From positions 837,001-901,000 of the forward strand of contig JANUWF010001783.1 of the NCBI GenBank assembly GCA_026120185.1: a DNA stretch of 64,000 nucleotides, in the 5' to 3' direction. A model generated the notes under the pieces. The model was not told the origin of the DNA. It did not search any database and saw nothing but the letters and a program-made list of their open reading frames with translations. Position 1 is the first letter of the stretch. Each line of letters opens with the position of its first letter. The position numbers were made by a program, and so were the translations under genes. The stretch is from Voacanga thouarsii (lineage: Eukaryota > Streptophyta > Magnoliopsida > Gentianales > Apocynaceae). Below are positions 24,195 through 36,395 of this stretch, piece by piece.

Positions 24195-24640
24195 GTTTTT
24201 AAGTATCAAAATATTTTAAGAGAAGAAGAAAGAAAGAAGAGATATAAAAAAGAAAGAGAACAATAAGAGAGGACATAACAAGAGCGCGAGAGGAGAGAAA
24301 ATGAGAGAAGAGCAAAGAAGGAAGAAGAGAGGTTAGAGCTCCAAAGGTAAACACAATCAAAAGAGGCGTGAGAACAAAAGAGAGAGTATGGAGGTAAAAT
24401 GAGAGTGCCTACATAGGTTTTGAAAGGAAAAAATAACAAGAGTGTAAAAAAAGAGACTGGAGGTAAAATGAGGATGAAAGTTTGGATAGTGAAGAGAAAA
24501 AATAAGGAAGTTGTTGAGGAACAAAAACCTAAAGTTTTATTTTCATACATAAACTCTTCTTTGTATTCATATGTAGGGAAATCCATCCAAGTAACATGGC
24601 ACAACAATTCCAGGACAAATCATCCCAAAGAAGGGGGAAG
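24195..24640 (+). other. 3' non-coding region and polypurine tract of element C
   Basis: About 430 bases rich in AGAAGA, reading as Lys/Glu/Arg-rich peptide with stops. It ends in the polypurine tract AAAGAAGGGGGAAG (24627-24640), immediately followed by the 3' LTR. RT, RNase H and integrase would normally lie here; none is present. Confidence 0.75.
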
Positions 24641-25320
24641 TGATTAGAATCCTTCCATACAACAAAGTACTACTAAAGCAGGGGGATAGATAGTTAAGAC
24701 TTACTTTAAGGTCACTTGGGAAAAACTAACATTATAGAGGATTCAAGAGGATTTCCAAGGCATAAAAGCATACAAGCCAAGAACTAAGAAGATAATCAAA
24801 GGAAAAATGTCAAAAGGGAGAATCAAAGGAGCTCAAAATAAGCATAATTGTGTGTGGAAGAACAAGAACCAAGAAGAGCTTGAAGAGAAGTTGATTCGAG
24901 TGGAAGAAAAAGGGTTCAAGAATGCTTCAGCAATTAACTGGCACCATGCTATAGCATAGAACCGGCATCGGTTCGTCTACCTATTAAGTGCCAGATGGAA
25001 TAGAGAGAAACCAGTACCTATCCAATAGAAGAATTGACACTAGAGATGACAAGCAACAATCCATACCAGATTGTCCCAATACAAGCATTGGTTAGAGTGA
25101 AACTAACTGGCACTGGGTAAATGGCCAAATAGGTGTTGGTTATGTTCGAGCCGAGAAAACTCTGTTTTGCTTTAAGTCTATTTTTCCATATTTTGTAGAA
25201 ATTTCAATTTTTATGACTTTTATTATTTTTTAACCTATTTTTAATGTATGTAATAGGGTCTCAAAATTGTATTCAGAACACTTAATAGTTAAGATTAATT
25301 TGTTAATTATTTTAGGAAAA

Positions 25321-25358
<38 letters not shown>

Positions 25359-25785
25359 ATTATAGCTTTTGCAAAGAGAACTTTGAGATTTTTTTTTTTT
25401 TTTTTTGTCATTTGGAATTCAAAGACTCTTGAATGAGTTCTTTCTCTCTTGGAAATTCTTCCCTTCAATTTAAGACAAATCTTAGGCATTTGTTAATCAT
25501 AAGAATTTAGTCCCTAATCTCACTTGGATAGATCAATTCTCTTTCTAAATGGGTCTTAGATTTCAACTCATCTAGGGTTCTTTTAGGAGATCAATTAGTT
25601 TCCTAAATTCATCCTTTCCATATTGTTCTTGACTCCTATCTGGGTTGGGGGTGATTGGGGTTGATTTGGAAGGTTCAGTTCTTAGTTCTTTGGATTGTAG
25701 GATCATTGTTGTCTTAGGGTTGAAGTCTTTGCATTGAATTTTTGTTGCTGCATTTGAAGCTAAGGATTTGGAGCTCCCGAGCTCA
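24641..25785 (+). mobile_element. 3' LTR of element C
   Basis: Begins TGATTAGAATCC directly after the polypurine tract and ends about GGAGCTCCCGAGCTCA. It is homologous along its length to 13321-14487. It contains a (CA)n tract at 25322-25357 and a T-run near 25390. The outer end was set by alignment to the 5' LTR and may be off by a few bases. Confidence 0.87.
25322..25357. repeat. (CA)n microsatellite in 3' LTR of element C
   Basis: About 18 CA units. The homologous place in the 5' LTR (about 14038-14060) is a TA tract. ORFs reading Val-Cys repeats through it are artefacts. Confidence 0.9.
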
Positions 25786-26542
25786 TAGAAGTTGGTCAAG
25801 ATGAATTCAAATGCAAGGTAGAGATTATTAAAAATATAAAGTTAGGATTAAATCTTCTTAGGCAAGATGTACAAGGGTTTCTAAGATTTAGCAGGAAGGT
25901 AGGTGAGATTAAAATAAATAGATGATAGGGCTTAAATTATTTGGATAAATTATAAAATGAATGTCTAAGATTTAATACAAATGGAAGGTTGAGATTAAAA
26001 CAAAATGGAAAGCTAAGATTTGCTCAAAAGTGGCGGCAATAAGGGAGGAAAAATGGGAATTTTACAAGCTTTTAGGCACACTGGGGTTTGATTTAATAAA
26101 AATAGTCTTGTTCAAAATAAATAGTCACAAGTTCAAATAGTTCAAAAGGTTCAACGGGTTCAAGGTCAAGTAATTCAAGAGTCAAAATTAATTTAAGTCA
26201 AAAGTCAAAATATTAAAATAGAGCATATATTTTAGAAAAATCGACATTAAGTCCATTGTAAAGCCGAGTTTAAAGTTTTATTCTAAAAATATAGTTTTTA
26301 ACTAATTAATTGAACATATATTGCTTTTGTATAAATAATTCCTCATTCCTAACATAAAGTTATTTATTACTAATCATCACTATATAATCGCATAAATACG
26401 CACAAGCTTTCTACATAATAATCCCTAGTATAGACAAAAGCCATAAAAATTAGACATATAATTTATACAAACAAAATCCCTAACATATAATATGCTCATG
26501 AATGCAAACCTCATTAGTATAATCCTATGCAGTGGCATTATA
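25786..26542 (-). mobile_element. 3' LTR start of element H
   Basis: On the minus strand the LTR begins TATAATGCCACTGC at 26542, directly after the polypurine tract of H. TG has decayed to TA. It continues left until element C interrupts it at 25785. It is non-coding, with many GTTCAA and GTCAA repeats near 26100-26220. The rest of the LTR probably resumes at 13320. Confidence 0.65.
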
Positions 26543-26559
26543 TCCTTCCCCACTTAAAA
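26543..26559 (-). other. Polypurine tract of element H
   Basis: The minus strand reads CTTTTAAGTGGGGAAGG right before the LTR start. This is the usual site from which plus-strand DNA synthesis is primed. It lies just after the tail that reads FEDKILLSGEG, typical of the 3' end of such elements. Confidence 0.75.
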
Positions 26560-26569
26560 GAATTTTGTC

Positions 26570-27800
26570 CTCAAAATATTCTGTTGTCATACCTATAACA
26601 AATTCAGATATTTCTTCTTCACCCACTCCTTTGTTTCCCAAGTCATATATTAGACTCTATGATGTTTCCAGAACACTTTAACTATAGGAATCTTTTTATT
26701 TCTCAATTCTTTAACACATTGTTCCAAAATCTTCACCAATTTCTCTTTGTAACTTAGATTCAGTGTAATGTAGTGGCTCATCATTCAATATATGCTTGGG
26801 ACTAGGATTGTACTTCTTTAGTTGTGATACATAATGCACATTATGAATTTTGACTAATCCATCAAGAAGTTCTAGTCTGTACGCCATAGGTCCAGTCCTC
26901 TCTGTAATCAAGAAACATAAGCTATACTGCAGACTTAATTTTCTACTTTTTAGATGTCTTATTATTCCTCTACTTGGAGTTAACTTTATAAATACTGAAT
27001 CTCCTACTTGAAACTTTTGTTCTCTTCTTCTATTATCTGCTAGCTCTTCTATCAACTTTTTCTATTGTTCTTGTACTAGTTTTACCTTCTTATCTATTTC
27101 TTGAATGCTTATTTTCCCATCTCTATTAATTGGTCTATCTTCTTCCCATCAGCAATGTAGTGGCATTTGACTTTTTTTTAGCATAGAAAGTATTCCATTT
27201 GCATAGAACGCTTCAAGTGGTGCCATGCCTATTAATGCTCGGTGACTATTGTTATATGCTAGTTCTGTAAATGGAATACTTTCTACGTACTAATTTATAA
27301 AATCTAGCATGCAAGCTTTCAACATGTCTTCCAAAATTTGTATTACTCTTTCCAACTATCCGTCTGACTCTGGATGTGTAGATGCACTGAACCTCAAAGT
27401 GGTTTCCAAAGATTTAAGAAATTTTCTCCAAAGTCTGGTATTAAATCTAGGGTCATGATCCGAAAAAATATTTGTGAGTACTCCATGCAATCTCATATTC
27501 CTTTGGTATAAACTTAAGTTATCATTTTCGTAGAATACTTCACATTCACAGGAATAAAATGAGTTCTGTTTTTAATCTATCTACAATTACCAGAATTGCA
27601 TCTTTCTAATTCTTACTCATAGGTAATCTAGTAACAAAATCCATGGTACACTCCTACTTCCATTGAGTATTGGAAAAGGTTGTAGCAAATTGGCTGATTT
27701 CTTTCGTTCGGCTTTCATCTTCTGGTAAATAAGGCATACTGATACATATTGAATGTCCCTCAGCATTCTAGGATACTAAAACACCTTTTTTAAATCTTGA
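26570..27800 (-). pseudogene. Integrase with chromodomain-like tail of element H
   Basis: The minus strand shows the integrase core near 27650-27600 (TMDFVTRLPMSKN, then DAILVIVDRLK), HPESDG at about 27370, ERVIQILEDMLKACMLDF, and AYNNSHRALIGMAPLEA near 27250-27200. The open frame 27055-26711 (114 residues) holds the C-terminal region (FQVGDSVFIKLTPSRG, GPMAYRLELL, VHNVHYVSQLKKYNPSPKHIL order). After a frameshift a chromodomain-like piece reads VKILEQCVKELRNKKIPIVK then VFWKHH near 26720-26640. In the family, integrase inserts the cDNA and the chromodomain may guide it to heterochromatin. Broken by several stops. Confidence 0.83.
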
Positions 27801-28149
27801 TACATATTCACTTCTCAAGGGTGAATGGTATACTGACTCTTATAAGCTTCACTCAAAATGTTCATCTTCAATTCCTCAATAATAGGTACACAAAACTTTC
27901 TCAAAAATATATTATCCTGCATTCATCTACTTAGAAATCTTGACTTCCTTTTTCTATCTTTTTTTCTCTAAGTTTCCAAAATCATAATTCCTCAATTTAG
28001 TTTCAACAATCTCTTATTTTAAATTAGGATTGACTGTCAAATTCCTTAACAAAATCTTTTCTTTTCCCACTTCTACTTCCAAAGGTAGTATTTCTTACGC
28101 TGCTTATATTTCTTAGACTCTTTGTCTAGCCAAATTCACTTTTCTACTC

Positions 28150-29260
28150 AAAGTAACCATAACAACATTAGCTTTTTTGGATGATAGTTAATTGGACGCC
28201 AATACTCCTCTAAGAATTCCATCTATGTCCTCTATCTCAAATTCAAATCCTTTTTAGTGAATGTTCTTCAAACTTTTATGATCTATAAACACTTTATAGT
28301 CTTCCCCATACAAATAATGTCTTCATTTCTTTAAAGAAAAACAATAGGTGCTAATTCTAAATCATGAGTGGGATAGTTAACTTTATGTCATCTAAGCTTA
28401 CGCAAAATATACACGATAGCCTTCCCATCATGCTTTAATATAGCTCATGGGCCTTCTTTTTAAGCATCCGTGAATAAAGTGTAGAGCTTCATTTCTTTTA
28501 GTAAACTTAGCACAGATACAGTTATAAGTTTCTTCTTGAGTTCTTCTAAAATTTTCTCATATTTATCACTCTAAAGAAATGTCGTGTCCTTATGAAAAAG
28601 TTGGGTTAACAGCGATGCAAGAGTAGAAATCCCTTATATCTTGCTAATCCTAAGAAATTTCTAATCTCTGAGACTTTTTCAGATTGCTTCCACATTTTCT
28701 AGGTCTATTTTAATTCCATCTTTTGTCACTACATGTCCTAAGAATGAAATTGAATCCACCAAAATTTGCACTTGCAAACTTAGCATGAAATTGATGTTCT
28801 CTCAACTTTTCTAATACTAACTTCAAATGTTCTGCATTTTTTTCTAGATTGTTGGAGTATATCAAGATATCATGAACAAAGATTTCTACAAACTTATCCA
28901 AATAAGGTTAGAAAATTCAATGCATCAAATCTATGAAAGTAGCTAGGGTATTCGTTAACCCAAATAGTATCACCATGGACTCATGATGCCTATATCACGT
29001 GTTCAATGTAGTCTTCTGTATATCTCTTTCACAAATTCGCACCTGGCAATATCCATGTCTCAAATCTAACTTTGAAAAGCAACACAATTCATGAAGTGGA
29101 TCACACCACTTATCTATGAATAGGAGATGATACTTATTTTTAATAGTAAGGTTGTTCAACTCTTGATAATCTATACACAACCGTAGGGTTCTATCCTTCA
29201 TCTTCACAAATAACACCTAGACTCCCAAAGGTGAAGTGCTAGGTCAAATATAACCTTGTC
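28150..29260 (-). pseudogene. Reverse transcriptase and RNase H of element H
   Basis: The open piece 29216-28995 reads LFVKMKDRTLRLCIDYQELN, then KNKYHL and FSKLDLRHGYCQVRI, the fingers and palm start of Ty3 RT. The piece 28901-28710 holds the catalytic region as FVEIFVHDILIYS. The family motif is F-I-D-D, so the first aspartate of the pair is histidine here and the enzyme would be dead. RNase H traces follow near 28440-28250 (counterparts of the NYPTHDLELA and DHKSLKYIF regions, with frameshifts). Confidence 0.82.
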
Positions 29261-29579
29261 CCAATAGCTCTTCCAATTACTCTTTCAACGTCTTAAGTTC
29301 TAACGAAGCCATTTAATAAGAGGTTTTATAAATAGGTTGAGCACCAAGTACCAAATCAAATGTGAATTCCAAGTCTCGTAGAGGTGGTAAAGTCACTAAT
29401 TATTTTTGGAAAACATATCAAGGTATTCTTTCGCTACCACAGTGTTTTCCATTAAGCATTGTTTTTTAGGCTTATTGATAAGATATGCTAAATATCCTTA
29501 ACAACATTTCTTATGAAATCTACAGGCTTTAGTTCTTGATGTAAAATATTTTAGCTCATTCACCACGTTTCCTTTAAAT

Positions 29580-29850
29580 TCCAAGACATCTCTTCCAAGT
29601 CTAATAAATTATACTACCTTATTCTTGCAATCAACTTGAGCATGATGCTTAAACAACCAATCTATTCCTAGAATAAGATCATAATCCTCAAAAGGCATGA
29701 TAATCAAATCTACCAACAGATTCTTCTTTCCTACTTTAATCACACATCTGGATACATTCTTCCCAGCTTCAACTGACTGTTCTATAGGTGTACTCACGAA
29801 CAAAGCGTAAGGTAGATCTAACCCACCCACCCCATATGACATGCACAATC
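29580..29850 (-). pseudogene. Protease remnant of element H
   Basis: The open piece 29848-29609 reads LPYALFVSTP, GKNVSRCVIKVGKKN, then LVDLIIMPFEDYDLILGIDW and LFKHHAQVDC, the C-terminal half of a Ty3 retropepsin. The upstream part with the catalytic D-S/T-G motif falls in 29850-29960, where frames are broken; I cannot see an intact active site. Confidence 0.75.
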
Positions 29851-29949
29851 TTTATTTATATAGAAATAGGTAAAACCAACATCAATCAATACATTTACTC
29901 TATAATTTTGAATAGTGAGCATACCTTTAACAACAACATGATCTACCCC

Positions 29950-30860
29950 CAAATCATTTCTGCCTAATGCATACACCTTCACTTTTACTCGTAGCTTTAG
30001 ATGGTTTTCTCCATTGATTACACCATTCTGTCCATTGACTTTGTTTAATGGTGGATTGGGATTTCTTTGAATAACTTACTGCAGCTTCAGACATATATTC
30101 CATAAGTGAGTGGCATCCCTAGAATTGTAGTATGTTCAGCTTTTACTCTTATGGCAGCAATCCTTCTCCATATGTCCTTTCTTTTTGCATGTACGACAAA
30201 TCAATTCATTCAAAGCAATTACGGTAGGAGTAGTCCAAGCTTGCTTTATTTTGTTGTTCCACTATTGCTAAAAAGTTTTCTTAGTAGGAAATCTCTTGAC
30301 AGGATGGCAACTTTACAAGTGAATCTCTTCTTATCCTCATTCTTTGTTCTGGTTGTAGCATCTACAATAGTTGAGTAGGTAATTATTGGAAAGAAAGCAA
30401 GAGTTCTTCGCAATTCTGGTCTTAAGACTTTCACATATTGTCGAGCACGATTGCACTTGGTATAAAAAATTGGCAACAATACTTTGATAGTTTGTTGAAT
30501 TTTACAACATATGACACCACAATTATGTTTCTTTGCTTCAAAATTTTGAGCCCATCTTTGTGTTTCTCGACCACCTATTGCAGAATATACTTCACTCGAA
30601 AAACTATCACAAAAGTCTCCTAACCCTATTCTATTCCAATATATTCCCATTCTTCTTAAACTTTTGCCTACCAATCTCTCACTGGCCAACATAGGTAAAA
30701 AGCTACTAATTTACCGTCATTTCTTTAGAATACTACATAGTTTGAAATATATAATTTATGGTTTTTATTCACTACTCAATTTCTTGATCTTGCTCTTCTT
30801 CTCCCAAGAAAGTAGGAGGTTGATGTGCCTATGCGGTGTTCATGGCCACCTTGTACGGCC
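29950..30860 (-). pseudogene. gag remnant of element H
   Basis: Contains a gag N-terminal trace HQPPTFLGEEEQ near 30830, a middle part in the open piece 30692-30246 (CNRARQYVKVLRPELRRTLA, then STIVDATTRTKNEDKK), and a perfect zinc knuckle CRTCKKKGHMEKDC at about 30200-30155. Frames change between these parts. Order and motifs match the Tekay/Del gag. It would package element RNA. Non-functional. Confidence 0.78.
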
Positions 30861-33717
30861 ATGCATATCCCTGTACCATTATCGAGCTATTTTAGTTAGA
30901 TTTTAAGCACGACTTCAATGCACACCCGTGCCTATAAGCTGTAAAAGCTTCCTAAAGTTTTTTAAATGTTCTCAACAAGTCCAATGATAGTTTAAACTTT
31001 CCAAATTCAATCAAAGATGATTTAGGGACTTTATATAAAGGTGGTGGACGTCCAAATTCAAAGGAGACGTATGTATACTTTACCAAAACCTAATTCTCTT
31101 GAAAAAGGCATCAAGGAGGCCAAGAGAATGAGAAGAAGTTAAGTAGGCTTTCCAAGTTCTATTATTAAAATTTTCTCTTGTTCTTTCTTGTTTCCAAATC
31201 TTTGTATATTTTAAGTTTCTTTATATTTAAACAATTGACATTTTATCCAAGTTTCTTAAGGTTATGTTTTGTTGATTCCTTGAGATTTATATGCTAAAGA
31301 TTTCATTTTTGATTTAATTATAATTACTTCTTGGGTATTTATGTAATTCTAATTTTTATGCTTATTAATTGTATTGAGTTAATTGTGTATGGATAGCAAA
31401 CTTTTAATTCAAATAATTATACTGCTAAAGATATTTAGTCTTTTGAGTTAATTATCTAAGCTGCAACTATTAACTTAGTTTGGTTTCTAGGTTAACTGGC
31501 TAAATTAAGTTAGTACGGAATTATATATTGTTCAAGTGCATATTTTTTAGGTTAACTAGGTATATTACTTGATATTGGTGATGCTTTGTTTACTTTTCAA
31601 CTTTCTTGTTTGTCCATGATGATTGATTAGTTAAAGTGGATATGTCTTTAAGAAAAAATCAATTAATTTGGCTTAGGTTAGGAATGAAGTTAGGGATTTT
31701 AACTTATAGGTTAACTAAGGGATAGTCTATTGTTGCAAGGGTAAGGGATTTAATTCATTAAGAAAGGTCCCCAAAACCAATTACTCTAGGTAATCAATTC
31801 CATGATAAGTGTTATGACCTGATATCATTACATATGCCTAAGAACATGATGATTTCTTAATTGGTCTTAAAGTTTCCTATTTTTCTTGTCTCCTATTTTG
31901 ATTATTTGATTCCTTATTGTAACATTCTATATATATAAATACATACATCATATCAAAATCGTGTAACAGGTGTGGGTGCGCCCCATCAAATTTTCCAGAC
32001 AAGGGGTCTTTATAACAATCAAAGCCAAAAGGAAAACAAAATAATTATGTCAAATCTGATCAAAACTTAAGTCGTAATATACATTCAAAAGATAATACAA
32101 CTTAATATGCTTCAAATATGCTATGTACGAGTTGTGAGAATAATAAACATAAAGCTGTAGGGTGCGCTAACTCGAAAGTGGAGAACTGTCTTCACTAATG
32201 CTGCCTCTTGGATTCGGGTCTTAAGAAAACATAATATACTACAAGTGTGAGTGATTTATACTCAGTGAGTCCTGTGTGTGCTAGTGTTTTTCCATGAAAA
32301 TTACCATTAGAAAATGTTTGCATTTTTCCACTAAAAATAACTCTACAACTAAGTAGTAGAAACTTGAACAAAAGTTGCTCAAAATTTTAGGCACGTTTGA
32401 AAAATCAATTTTTATCAATATTATTGCCCATCATTTTTAGAAAAGTAGGCCTTTCTCTCAATAAAAGGTCGGCCTGCGTGCAAAACTCATAAGGCTTGGC
32501 CTTTGTTATTACAGTTATATTGTGCTAAGGAACAAGCATATATCACTTAACTGTGTATTACTGGAGCGGTAAGTACATACCAACACACTGCCTCAAAATT
32601 CCAGATGTTTTACTTGCCACCGTAAGCCCAAGGTCCCCATCTTGACGTCAACCACCATCGAGGCAGTAAGAGGTTGAACATACTATGTGCCCCGCCCAGT
32701 ATCCATGAACAACCCACAAATTATATGCACTTGGGCATATTTCCAATAGGTAAATGCAGGGCATTAAACAACTACATGAGGATGACTAATTTCAATGTCC
32801 TATCGCCCTATTTGAGTAAATCAATCCCTAGAATTAGGCTAGATTACTTGGGATCGTCTGCCTCTAATACGAGCAAGTACAAAGATAAAAGCACTCGCTG
32901 AGTACTCAACGTCTTCACTAATTCATAAGACCAGTCCAATATCATAACTTTCTGAGGGAATATCAAGGAAACTTTTTCTAGGGCCAAAACATCGTTTTCC
33001 AAATTTTGATTCCATACCAAGAAATCATTTTCCAAAATCATAACATAGAGGGATAAAATGTCCTTCTTATGCTATAAATGTTCCTTGAGGGTGTTTATGA
33101 AAATTATACATTCCCGAATCCAAAAGAAATTTTGTTTAGCAAATTCAGAATTCTAAATCGAAAAAAGGAAATGAATTGAAGGATTTCATATTTCATCCTG
33201 CCTTAATAGCATAGAAATAATTCGTCGTTCCATTAGAAACAAAGAAATAAAAAATTCATATGCTTTTTCCTTAAATATAGAACGGTGATTATTCGGGCAA
33301 AGTAAATGCCATGTCATCACGTAATAAGTGAGAAGAAAGCTTTCCAATAAATACTTGCACATAGAAAATATTTATAATACAGGTGACTCACAATTCCTTG
33401 TAAGAAATATTACTTTCCAAAATATTCAATAATTTCCTGTTCAGAGAAACCCAACTTTGTTTAAGAAAACTTAAAGGTTTGTTATCTATATCTTCATGCT
33501 TTAGGAAAAATAGTCACTAATAATAAATAATCATAGGAATGAAGATTCACATTTCTCATTTAAAAACTAACATGGAATAAGACCATTTTTACACAGAAAA
33601 ACTATGCTTTTGTTTAGAGAAACTAAAAGAATCGATAAAGCATAGCTTAGTGTAATGAAAAATTCACTAGCATTGCCATTTTTAGAAGTCCAAAGGGACT
33701 CATCTTGTGTAACGCTA

Positions 33718-34298
33718 TGATGCGTTAATTTTGGGTATATAAAATCATCAATTTTAAATTCATTCCTTAATCAAGTTTTAATTAAAATATTAATTCCAAA
33801 ATACACATGTGAGCAAGTATACTCATCGCAAGCATAGTATAGGGAATTAACGAGTATCGATCTTCAAAGGAACAAATACACACTAATCACTTTTCATTCA
33901 TTGTTTAACCAACCTAAATAAGGTGAGAAAAGAATAAAAAGAAAAGACAAAAGAAACATATACAACTCAATGATGTAGGTTTATGCAATTAAGACAATTA
34001 TCCTAGAAAACCAGACAATGACTTACTTAACAAATCTCTCAATTCATCATCATCTTGATATCATGAAAGAATATAAAGTAAAGTTCAATCGTTTCCCAAT
34101 TCATGAATTCACTTATAAAAACTCAACTTCTTTCCCAATCCATGGAATCACTACTCTTTGATTAAATCAAACCAACATAACCAAATGATGCATTAAACAC
34201 AATTCCTAATAGACATGAAATTAGCCAACAATCCTATGCTCTAGGTGAAATTAACTAACATTTGATTACTTAGGTTCTTTGGTCTTAACTTCATTTAA
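33718..34298 (-). mobile_element. Truncated D/E-family LTR inside solo LTR B2
   Basis: Begins TGATGCGTTAATTTTGGG, the reverse of the D/E LTR end, and stays colinear with the LTRs at 37306 and 43093 through GGTTCTTTGGTCTTAACTTC. It stops at about 34298, so only the 3' third or so of the LTR (in its own sense) is present. No target duplication was found. Confidence 0.8.
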
Positions 34299-35200
34299 AA
34301 TGGAAATACATTATTTGAAATAATCAAGGGAACATTATCTGCTCCATATGTCCATTTTCTTTTCCCTTCATCCAAAATGTTTACAAGTCATTTATGTGAC
34401 TTCTTAAACATCTCATTTGTCCATTAAGTCTAATAGAAACAACACATTAGCTTATTTCTTCAATAAAAATTCCTGCATTTCCACATCATGACATGCCTTT
34501 GTATTTTTGTCATAACTTTTGATCCACAAGCCCAAATGACCTCAAAATTTTTCCAAAATACTCCTGAAACCTTTGTCTACAAATGCACAAGTCCATACAG
34601 CCAGCCCTACAACCGGTACAAAACTGCTGCAAGCTAAACCTTGTAGTTTTTTCTTGAAATCATTTCTTTTTCTTACAAAATGTATTCTTCATTTATCCTA
34701 TTCTCATTTTAACACTTAACCACCACTTAATTCATTTTGTTCTTTATCTTAACATCTCACCATGAATAAAACAAAATCATCATACTTTTTATGCACAAAA
34801 AGAACAGCCATGAAGAATATATTTTTGTTTTCCATTTCTTAACAATTACAATTTCTTTTCTTGGTTTCTTTCCTTATTTACTTCCTCCCACAAGTACAGC
34901 CATATTCAACCTTTCATAACTCCTTCAAAACACATCTAAACACCACAAAAATCACACCAATTAACTCTTACAATCAACCACCACTTAGCTATATAAAAAA
35001 TAACACCAGAACAACATTTCTTCACAAAGCATATTTTATATTTCACGCTATTTTCCCATGAAAATTCACATCAAAATACACCCCACAAGCTATAAAATAT
35101 TTTTAATTCTTGACAGAAAGGATTTTACCTTGTGAATGATGAGTTCTAGGCAAGTAAACACCAAGCTTTTTCCTTCCTTCTTCCTTTCTCTCACTCACAG

Positions 35201-35201
35201 T

Positions 35202-35229
<28 letters not shown>
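35201..35229. repeat. (CT)n tract in solo LTR B2
   Basis: About 29 bases of TC repeat, close to the right end of the LTR, in a pyrimidine-rich stretch that also holds TTCTTCC and TTTCCCGGC. It is similar in kind to the GA/CT tracts of family A. Confidence 0.8.
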
Positions 35230-35234
<5 letters not shown>

Positions 35235-36395
35235 TCTTCCTTTCTTTTGATTTCTTTCTTTTTCCCGGCTATTTTTTGATGTCCACCACCACCTCCTTCT
35301 TCTTTTTATACTTTAATTAAATCATGTGGGCAAATGGATGCGAGAAGAACTTATTGGAAACTTAGAGAGCTTCTTGAAACTTATAAAATTTTCTTGGAAA
35401 CTTAGAGAATCTTTTGGAAGCTTATAGAAACCTTTTGATAGAAATGGGCTTCATGGGCTTTCAATTGAAAAATCCATCTTTCTTTTCTTTTATTGGGCTT
35501 TAACTATTTCAAGTGCAATCTCTCTCTTCCTTTTTCTTTTGTGGGTCCCAAATAGGCCTATAAATGGCTTTCTTAACTTTTTGCCCAACTTAATTCATGA
35601 ACTACCTTTTCATGCCCATTAATATTTTCCATCTTAACCATAGCTAACTATATTTTCCAAAAGTAACCATAGTTAGTGTTACTATTTATCCTAGTTGGTA
35701 AAACTTTTTATTTGACCAATACGATCTGAGTATTTTGGCGTCTCTCAGAATTTCCATAATCCTTCTTAGTTTTTCTTAATTTGCCATAGAATTTTCCTTT
35801 GTTGCCCCAAAATGTTCTTCTAATTACATTGATCATTTCTTGTTCTTAGCCTTCATACATATACTCACTCAATAAAAAGTAGTGGCCTATCAAAATATAT
35901 AAGAGAGGGATGTTACACTTAGTTTGTTAGAAGTACTTTTAGTTAATTTCCTAATTTAATTTTTCCTATTCATGTGTAGATACTTGTAAATAATACACCA
36001 TTAGAATAACTTAACTTAAGTAGTTATTAGATGAGTTCATATGATGAAGTTGGTTAAGTTATTTTTCTTATTGAGTATACTTTTTATGTTCCTTGTGGGA
36101 TTGATACCTTACTTCTTTCTATACTAAGCTATATCTTTAGGAGTAGGGTTTAAAATTTGTTGGTGCATGATGGCTACATTTTTAAAGAACCCATCTTTTT
36201 AATGTCAAACTCCACTACAACAAATTTTTTTTTTTTATTTTTGCCTGCGAACAAGAGATTTTTTTTTTTTTTTATCACCTTCATTCTATGATTGATTCTT
36301 GTGATACTTGATTTTAACTAGTTCTCTTGGTGGTAATACTTTTCTTTTTAATTTTTAACTTTTTCTTATATTTTGTAAGGTTTCTCAACTTGTTG

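Larger units (their letters stand above)
13321..25785 (+). mobile_element. Element C: Ty3/gypsy element with gag and protease only
   Basis: A plus-strand element with 5' LTR 13321-14487, primer site at 14500, gag remnant 22302-23150, protease remnant 23880-24194, polypurine tract 24627-24640 and 3' LTR 24641-25785. Two later insertions, R1 and A2, lie in the leader. After subtracting them the interior is only about 3.9 kb, with no RT, RNase H or integrase, so it was either non-autonomous when it moved or lost pol later. The gag and protease resemble chromoviruses of the CRM/Reina type (QRENIF, LLGGPW, the gag WWEQ motif). No matching target duplication was found. Confidence 0.8.
25786..30900 (-). 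mobile_element. Element H: Ty3/gypsy chromovirus body with decayed gag-pol
   Basis: Minus-strand body with a complete domain order from right to left: gag (30860-29950), protease (29850-29580), RT (29260-28700), RNase H (28480-28150), integrase (27800-26711), chromodomain-like tail (26740-26590), polypurine tract (26559-26543) and 3' LTR start. The interior of about 4.4 kb is near full length for a Tekay/Del chromovirus. Every domain has stops or frameshifts. The 5' LTR would lie right of 30900 but is missing, with element G abutting there. It appears the oldest insertion in this half of the window. Confidence 0.82.
31918..35917 (-). mobile_element. Solo LTR B2, same family as the LTR of element I
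   Basis: Starts TGTAACATTC at 31918 and ends GGATGTTACA at 35917, with near-duplicated flanks CTTAT (31913-31917) and CTTAG (35918-35922). It matches the LTR of element I in several blocks (GGGTCTTTATAA, GTGTGTGCTAG, GACGTCAACCACCATCGAGG). It contains a foreign piece at 33718-34298. The orientation follows the LTR of element I. No body sequence is present. Confidence 0.8.
30905..36160 (+). mobile_element. 5' LTR of element G, split by solo LTR B2
   Basis: AT-rich non-coding sequence of about 1.25 kb after removing B2. It has a TATA-like TTATATAAAG at 31031-31040. Toward the end it reads TGTTCCTTGTGGGATTGATA, a phrase matching the Athila-type LTR end and the TGTTCCTTTGAGGATCGATA of element D. 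Boundaries are approximate. Confidence 0.5.

Noticed and set aside
36160..36190. Primer site of element G near TGGCTACATTTTTAAAGAAC
   Set aside because: Only the first four and last four bases fit the tRNA-Asp pattern; too weak to annotate.
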